A model generated the notes under the pieces. It did not search any database. It saw only the letters and a list, made by a program, of their open reading frames with translations, and had not been told where the DNA came from. From SHYG01 sp041485445 (GTDB taxonomy: Bacteria > Chloroflexota > Dehalococcoidia > Lucifugimonadales > UBA3495): a stretch of DNA of 7,328 nucleotides. Position 1 is the stretch's first letter. Every line of letters begins with the position of its first letter. The position numbers and the translations under genes are program-made. Shown piece after piece: positions 1 to 3,747 of this stretch. The stretch spans positions 1 to 7,328 of the forward strand of contig JBGPJN010000153.1 of the NCBI GenBank assembly GCA_041485445.1, given 5' to 3'.

Positions 1-196
1 CAGTGGTCCCTGGGTGGCACCCAACAGGGAGACTGAGCCTGCGCTCTTTGATTTTAGACATGCCGATTTTTGAATTCGGCCGCCCTTGCTCTATCATCTT
101 AGCGTCTGAGTACAATTCACCGTCGGCCAGGATCAGTGGCAAGTTTTCTATGTGAGTAATGTGGTAGATACTGGGCTTAGCTGGGGGAGGAGCCAA
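1..196 (-). CDS. darT: DarT-like DNA ADP-ribosyltransferase toxin (DUF4433), N-terminal part, cut by window edge
   Basis: The first 65 codons read leftward and run off the window. The translation contains IYHITHIENL (residues 10-19), a GELYSDA segment (26-32), SKIKERR (47-53) and a CHPGTT end (60-65). These follow the N-terminal pattern of DarT toxins, which attach ADP-ribose from NAD+ to bases of single-stranded DNA; DarG, a macrodomain antitoxin, removes it. The conserved ERR arginines (R52/R53) lie in the NAD-binding part, and the catalytic glutamate would lie beyond the edge. Start: a TTG at 194-196, with GAGGAAGG at 200-207 (GAGG ends 7 nt before it). An in-frame TGA at 206-208 excludes a longer protein. 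About ten residues before IYHITH is typical for the family. Base composition is much poorer in G+C than the genes to the right, which suggests an acquired defence or toxin-antitoxin module. darG is expected to the left. Family assignment is from recognised motifs, not a search; completeness and activity are unknown. Confidence 0.85.
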   Translation of the reverse strand, partial: MAPPPAKPSIYHITHIENLPLILADGELYSDAKMIEQGRPNSKIGMSKIKERRLSLPVGCHPGTT

Positions 197-247
197 GAAC
201 CTTCCTCATGCATATCTTATTTCGTCTGTTAGCCACCTCTTAGCCGA

Positions 248-276
248 ATCATAGATAAGCCGTTTGTCGCTGTCAA
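248..276 (-). promoter_or_regulatory. Sigma-70-type promoter for darT
   Basis: On the minus strand a perfect -35 box TTGACA (271-276) is followed after 17 nt by TATGAT (248-253), five of six consensus matches. Transcription would start near 241, giving a leader of about 45 nt before the TTG start of darT. Position and strand fit darT well. Confidence 0.75.
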
Positions 277-499
277 CGCGCAAACGTCATGTGAACCACA
301 CTGTTGATGCAACAATTAGGTCACAATAAGCAAGTCTACCGGGGACCGCCGCTTGGCCAGCCACGGATGACAGGGCTCCTGGAATTTCCAGCAGACGTTT
401 GGCAGATCCTTCCCCATCATATACTCATTTGATGTGTCGGCGCTGTGGACTCCTATCGCACTTCCGCCGCACTCTGCATTCTATTCTTCCGTGGTCTGA
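277..499. other. Intergenic stretch between divergent promoters, no recognisable gene
   Basis: This 223-bp stretch lies between the darT promoter (leftward) and the yqeY promoter (rightward). I see no tRNA-like or repeat structure. It holds two short open frames: plus strand 307-432 (41 codons) and minus strand 316-420 (34 codons, with an open frame reaching back to 480). Neither has a Shine-Dalgarno sequence or a recognised product. Two small dyads are visible: TGTTG-N3-CAACA at 302-314, and CTGGAA-T-TTCCAG at 379-391, which extends with one mismatch to 376-394. Either could be an operator, but nothing else supports that. Confidence 0.5.
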
Positions 500-529
500 T
501 TGACGCCCCAATTCAGCCCCACGTATAAT
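500..529 (+). promoter_or_regulatory. Sigma-70-type promoter for yqeY-purQ-transporter run
   Basis: TTGACG (500-505) is followed after 18 nt by a perfect TATAAT (524-529). The predicted start of transcription is near 536, about 31 nt before the first ATG (567) and 42 nt before the yqeY start. It is the best promoter on the plus strand upstream of the gene run. Confidence 0.75.
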
Positions 530-566
530 CAACCCGCTCCCCAAATTGCGTGATGGTGGTATTCTC

Positions 567-588
567 ATGGCATTGAAATGGCACTGAA
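567..588 (+). repeat. 11-bp tandem duplication over the yqeY start codon
   Basis: ATGGCATTGAA (567-577) is directly followed by ATGGCACTGAA (578-588), identical in 10 of 11 positions. Because 11 is not a multiple of three, the first ATG is out of frame. It encodes only MALKWH and stops at 585-587, overlapping the true start. A weak GGTGGT (555-560) lies 6 nt before the first ATG and 17 nt before the second, so ribosomes may enter at the first copy and re-initiate. Confidence 0.8.
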
Positions 589-1030
589 GGACCGTCTGGA
601 AACCGAGATCCGGGAGGCCATGCGCCGCCGCGACCAGCCGCGGGTGGATGCCCTGCGCTTTCTCAAAAACGCGCTCCAGATGACCGAGATCGAGCGGCGC
701 AAGCCCCTGGACGACTCCGGATTTCTGGAGGTGGTGGCCAAGCAGGCCAGGGAGCGCCGGGAGAGCATCCGCATGTTTGAGCTAGGCCGCCGCGCCGACC
801 TGGTGGCCAAGGAGTCAGCGGAGCTGGCCATCCTGGAGGAGTACCTGCCCGCGCAGATGGGCCAGGAGGAGCTGCGGAAGCTGGTGCAGACGGTCATCAG
901 CGAGGTGGGAGCCACCACGCCCCGGGACAAGGGCAAGGTGATGGGCAAGCTGATGCCCCAGACGCGGGGCAAGGCCGACGGCGCCCAGGTCAACGCCCTG
1001 GTGGACCAGCTGCTGGCGTCGGGCGGGTAG
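578..1030 (+). CDS. yqeY: GatB/YqeY domain-containing protein
   Basis: This 150-residue, single-domain protein matches the usual YqeY length. It has the all-helical pattern MALKDRLETEIREAMRR at the start, VDALRFLKNAL (residues 24-34), an EEYLPAQM segment in the middle (88-95), and the glycine-rich DKGKVMGKLMPQTRGKADG end that defines the family. The domain resembles the tail of GatB, the tRNA-binding subunit of Glu-tRNA/Asn-tRNA amidotransferase. A link to tRNA-dependent amidation is inferred for stand-alone YqeY, but its exact role is not established. Translation begins at the second ATG of a tandem duplication; the ATG 11 nt earlier is out of frame. No good Shine-Dalgarno sequence precedes 578. 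It is the first gene after the promoter at 500-529 and is followed after 11 nt by purQ, so the two are probably co-transcribed. Confidence 0.93.
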   Translation: MALKDRLETEIREAMRRRDQPRVDALRFLKNALQMTEIERRKPLDDSGFLEVVAKQARERRESIRMFELGRRADLVAKESAELAILEEYLPAQMGQEELRKLVQTVISEVGATTPRDKGKVMGKLMPQTRGKADGAQVNALVDQLLASGG

Positions 1031-1041
1031 CGCCTAACATC

Positions 1042-1737
1042 ATGCGCTTCGGCATTCTGGTCTTTCCCGGCACCTGGAGCGACACCGACTGCCATTATGT
1101 GGTCCAGGACCTGCTCCACCAGGAGGCCGATTACGTGTGGCACCAGCAGGAGCACCTGCGGGGCTACGACTGCGTCATCGTCCCCGGCGGCTTCTCCTAC
1201 GGAGACTACCTGCGCGCCGGGGCCATCGCCCGCTTCTCGCCGGTGATGGGCGCCCTGGGCCGCTTCGCCGCCGCGGGAGGGCTGGTCATCGGCATCTGCA
1301 ACGGCTTCCAGATCCTCTGCGAGGCCGGCCTGCTGCCCGGCGCGCTGATGCGCAACCAGCACCTGGAGTACCGCTGCCAGTGGGCCCACCTGAGCACCCA
1401 GCGCACCGACACTCCCTTCACCCGCCGCTGCACGCCGGGGCAGGTGCTGCAAGTTCCGGTGTCCCACGGCGAGGGCAACTACTACGCCGACGCCACCACC
1501 CTGGCCCGCCTGGAAGAGGAGGGCCGGGTGCTGTTCCGCTACTGCGACGCCTCCGGCGCGGTGACCCAAGAGGCCAACCCCAACGGCTCGGCCAACAACA
1601 TCGCCGGCATTGTCAACGAAGGCGGCAACGTGCTGGGCATGATGCCCCATCCCGAGCGGGCCTGCGAACCGCTGCTGGGCAGCAGCGACGGCAATCGCAT
1701 CTTCCAGTCCATCATCGACAGCTGCGGAAGCCGGTAA
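1042..1737 (+). CDS. purQ: Phosphoribosylformylglycinamidine synthase subunit PurQ (glutaminase)
   Basis: PurQ is a class I glutamine amidotransferase that releases ammonia from glutamine and passes it to PurL in the fourth step of de novo purine synthesis (FGAR to FGAM). The 231 residues match the usual length of a separate PurQ. Visible motifs are FGILVFPGTWSD at the N-terminus, VPGGFSYGDYLRAGAIA (about 48-64), the nucleophile elbow GICNGFQ with catalytic Cys86, a VSHGEGNYYAD strand-loop, the NPNGS...IAGI segment, and MMPHPERA with catalytic His203 and Glu205. All triad residues are present. It lies 11 nt after yqeY and 7 nt before the transporter gene, a tight polycistronic arrangement. 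Its partner purL is about 2 kb downstream on the same strand; purS, the small third subunit, is absent from this window. Confidence 0.96.
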   Translation: MRFGILVFPGTWSDTDCHYVVQDLLHQEADYVWHQQEHLRGYDCVIVPGGFSYGDYLRAGAIARFSPVMGALGRFAAAGGLVIGICNGFQILCEAGLLPGALMRNQHLEYRCQWAHLSTQRTDTPFTRRCTPGQVLQVPVSHGEGNYYADATTLARLEEEGRVLFRYCDASGAVTQEANPNGSANNIAGIVNEGGNVLGMMPHPERACEPLLGSSDGNRIFQSIIDSCGSR

Positions 1738-1744
1738 CGGCGTC

Positions 1745-2641
1745 ATGCTGGCCGTGGGCCTGGCCCTGCTGGCCTCCGTGGCGTTCGGCAGCTCGGCCAT
1801 CTTTGCCCGCCTGGGCATGCGGGACGTCCCGCCGCTGGCCAGCACCCTGATTTCCGCGGTGGCCAGCCTGCTCCTGGCGGTGCCCCTGGCCCTGCTCTTC
1901 GCCCGGTCCGACATTCGGGCCCTGCCGGCGGCGGCCCTGTTGGGCTTTCTGGCCCTGGGCGCCCTGAACTTCCTGGGGGGCCGGGGCCAGAACTACCTGT
2001 CCATCAACCTGGTGGGGGCGGCCCGCTCCGCGCCCTTTGTGGGCGCCGCGGCCCTGTTCGCCGCCGTCTTCGCCATCGGCCTTACCGGGGAGCAGCCCCA
2101 CGCCCTGGTGCTGGCGGGCACCGTGGGGGTGGTGGCGGGCCTGGCCGTCAGCACCGGCGACTCCTTCCGCAGCGGCTGGAGCCGAGACTGGCGTTCCCTG
2201 CTGGGCTACGCCCTGGCCCTGGGCGCCGCCCTGTCCTACGGGGCCTCCAGCGTGGTGGCCAAGAAGCTCACCGGCGAGTACGGCTCGCCCTTCATGGTGG
2301 CCGCCCTCAGCCTGCTGTTCGGCGTGGCGCTGCTGGCGCCCCTGGCCGGGCGGGCCGCGGCGCGCAGCCTGAGTCCCTCCGCCGTGGGACGGGGCAACCT
2401 GGTGCTGGCCGCGGTGTCGGGCCTGGCCGGGGCCAGCGGAGTGATTGCCCTGTACCTGGCTCTGGAGCGCGCGCCGGTGGTCATTGTCTCCCCCATCTCC
2501 TCCACCAACCCGCTGGTCACCCTGCTGCTGGCCCACCTGTTCCTGGAGCGGCGGCTAGAGCGGGTGACCCGCTGGGTGCTCATGGGGACGCTGCTGACGG
2601 TGCTGGGGGTGGCCCTGGTGGTGCTGGGAGGCGCCCTCTGA
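1745..2641 (+). CDS. DMT superfamily transporter, EamA type
   Basis: This very hydrophobic 298-residue protein has the two-repeat layout of EamA (drug/metabolite transporter) carriers: about ten membrane helices in two homologous halves, roughly residues 2-135 and 148-298. The first half opens with a helix containing FGSSAIFARLGM; the second repeats this layout with SYGASSVVAKKLTG. The second half ends with the family-typical APVVIVSPISSTNPLVTLLL helix and LERRLERVTRWVLMGTLL near the C-terminus, followed by a last hydrophobic helix. Members export amino acids, nucleosides or other small metabolites across the inner membrane, but the substrate cannot be read from this sequence. The gene starts 7 nt after the purQ stop and so probably shares its transcript. 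Its place between purQ and purL makes a purine-related substrate conceivable, but that is guesswork. No clear terminator follows. Confidence 0.9.
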   Translation: MLAVGLALLASVAFGSSAIFARLGMRDVPPLASTLISAVASLLLAVPLALLFARSDIRALPAAALLGFLALGALNFLGGRGQNYLSINLVGAARSAPFVGAAALFAAVFAIGLTGEQPHALVLAGTVGVVAGLAVSTGDSFRSGWSRDWRSLLGYALALGAALSYGASSVVAKKLTGEYGSPFMVAALSLLFGVALLAPLAGRAAARSLSPSAVGRGNLVLAAVSGLAGASGVIALYLALERAPVVIVSPISSTNPLVTLLLAHLFLERRLERVTRWVLMGTLLTVLGVALVVLGGAL

Positions 2642-2660
2642 TTTGGAGTGGTCTGCGCCG

Positions 2661-2689
2661 TTGACCCTCCCCGGCGGCGCTGGTACACT
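2661..2689 (+). promoter_or_regulatory. Extended -10 promoter for the C1 peptidase gene
   Basis: TTGACC (2661-2666) is followed after 17 nt by TACACT (2684-2689), with a TG at 2681-2682 that makes an extended -10 element. Transcription would start near 2696, leaving an 80-86-nt leader that contains a GC-rich hairpin. Confidence 0.65.
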
Positions 2690-2730
2690 CGACCTTCCCA
2701 GGGCGGCACGGCAGCCCGGCAGAGCCATTC

Positions 2731-2747
2731 GCCCCGACGAGCGGGGC
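2731..2747 (+). repeat. GC-rich hairpin in the peptidase leader, dispersed-repeat type
   Basis: GCCCCG (2731-2736) and CGGGGC (2742-2747) pair around the loop ACGAG. The flanking bases (about 2729-2756) resemble short GC-rich dispersed palindromes common in high-G+C environmental genomes. There is no following T run, so it is a poor terminator. It lies between the promoter and the ribosome binding site of the peptidase gene. Confidence 0.5.
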
Positions 2748-2768
2748 CCCCACCAATAACAACCGATC

Positions 2769-2773
2769 AGGAG
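2769..2773 (+). promoter_or_regulatory. Ribosome binding site deciding the peptidase start
   Basis: AGGAG (2769-2773) is 8 nt before the ATG at 2782 but only 2 nt before the ATG at 2776. Spacing therefore favours 2782 as the real start, making the protein two residues shorter than the longest reading. Confidence 0.7.
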
Positions 2774-2781
2774 AGATGGTG

Positions 2782-3639
2782 ATGAGCACTTTGATTCAAG
2801 GGCACGGCACCGGCTGGTTGCGGGAGTACCCGGACATGCGGGACCTTAATCTTGAGTCCCCCAGGGTGCAGGGGCTGCTCCAGGGATCCATGGCGCTGAC
2901 GGCGCCGGGAGACTCGGACATGCCGCCCAGCGTGGACCTCAGACAGTGGTGCCCCCCCATCGAGGACCAGGGCCCGTTGGGTTCCTGCACCGCCCATGCG
3001 GGGGTGGGTCTGGTGGAGTACTGCCAGCGCCGGGCCTCGGGAAACTACCTGGACGCCTCCCGGCTGTTCCTGTACAAGGCCACCCGCAACCTGCTGCGCT
3101 GGCAGGGCGACACCGGCGCCTTCCTGCGCACCACCCTCAAGGCGCTGGTGCTATTTGGCGTGCCGCCGGAGGAGTACTATCCCTACGACGTCGGCACCTT
3201 CGACAACGAGCCTCCCGCCTTCACCTACGCCTTCGCCCAGAGCTACCAGACCATTAGCTACCTGCGCCTGGACCCGCCGGGCACCAGCCCCCAGGAGCTG
3301 CTACGCAAGATCAAGGCCATGCTGGTAGCCGGGTTCCCCTCGGCCTTCGGCTTCAGCGTCTACTCCTCCATGGACCAGGCGCGCTCCACCGGAGAGATAC
3401 CATACCCCCAGCCGGGGGACCGCGTGACCGGCGGCCACGCGGTGATGGCGGTGGGTTACGACGACAACAAGGTCATCGACGGGCGGCAGGGCGCCATCCT
3501 CATCCGCAACTCCTGGGGTGTGGGCTGGGGGCAGTCCGGCTACGGCTGGTTCCCCTACGACTACATCCTCACCGGACTGGCGGTGGACTGGTGGTCGGTG
3601 CTCAAGCAGGAGTGGGTGGACACCGGGAACTTTGCCTGA
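2782..3639 (+). CDS. Papain-like (C1 family) cysteine peptidase, apparently cytoplasmic
   Basis: The 285-residue protein has a complete papain-type active site. Gln63 (oxyanion hole) and the nucleophile Cys69 lie in EDQGPLGSCTAHAG. His219 lies in GGHAVMAVGYDD, and Asn243 in IRNSWGVGWGQSGYGWFPYDY. The segment VDLRQWCPPIEDQG and the conserved stretch DTGAFLRTTLKALVLFGVPP are typical of the bacterial stand-alone C1 group. There is no signal peptide, and the N-terminus (GTGWLREYPDMRDL) matches the short leader-like segment seen in this group rather than a long inhibitory propeptide, so action in the cytoplasm is likely. Substrate and role are unknown. The ATG at 2776 is an alternative start, but the Shine-Dalgarno spacing favours 2782. 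The gene has its own promoter (2661-2689) and is followed by a 108-bp gap before purL. Confidence 0.92.
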   Translation: MSTLIQGHGTGWLREYPDMRDLNLESPRVQGLLQGSMALTAPGDSDMPPSVDLRQWCPPIEDQGPLGSCTAHAGVGLVEYCQRRASGNYLDASRLFLYKATRNLLRWQGDTGAFLRTTLKALVLFGVPPEEYYPYDVGTFDNEPPAFTYAFAQSYQTISYLRLDPPGTSPQELLRKIKAMLVAGFPSAFGFSVYSSMDQARSTGEIPYPQPGDRVTGGHAVMAVGYDDNKVIDGRQGAILIRNSWGVGWGQSGYGWFPYDYILTGLAVDWWSVLKQEWVDTGNFA

Positions 3640-3680
3640 CATGAGCTCCATACGATGGGCTCTTACATTCGGTCCCACCC

Positions 3681-3709
3681 GTAGGGGCGGGTTTGAAACC
3701 CGCCCCTAC
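3681..3709. repeat. Perfect 29-bp palindrome, dispersed intergenic repeat
   Basis: Two 14-base arms (GTAGGGGCGGGTTT and its exact complement) flank a single central G. It lies in the 108-bp gap between the peptidase stop and purL, ending 38 nt before the purL ATG. No T run follows, so it is not a classic rho-independent terminator. It resembles a widespread GC-rich palindromic repeat of environmental bacteria. Part of it could still act as an mRNA-stabilising hairpin. Confidence 0.8.
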
Positions 3710-3747
3710 CATGCCGCCGCCCATCCAGACGCGTTGATTGTTTGGTT

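Noticed and set aside
8..29. GGGTGGCACC hairpin resembling part of a T-box antiterminator
   Set aside because: It lies inside the darT coding sequence on the other strand, lacks the rest of the T-box consensus, and no gene follows on the plus strand.
72..84. GAATTC next to GGCCGC, resembling a cloning adaptor
   Set aside because: It is an intact part of the darT reading frame (GRPNSK) and lacks the full linker sequence.
70..97. TTGAAT-N16-TATCAT promoter-like pair on the plus strand
   Set aside because: It lies within darT codons antisense, with no plus-strand gene close downstream; such matches are expected by chance in low-G+C sequence.
3..155. Plus-strand frame open from the left edge (51 codons)
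   Set aside because: It is antisense to the recognisable darT translation and shows no known motif or ribosome binding site.
307..432. 41-codon plus-strand frame
   Set aside because: No ribosome binding site, no recognised product, and an equally open frame on the opposite strand.
565..1914. 449-residue minus-strand open frame opposite yqeY and purQ
   Set aside because: Low-complexity Ala/Arg/Gly-rich translation, typical shadow of high-G+C coding on the other strand.
3632..3656. TTGCCT ... TACGAT as a purL promoter
   Set aside because: The spacer is only 13 nt, too short for a sigma-70 promoter.
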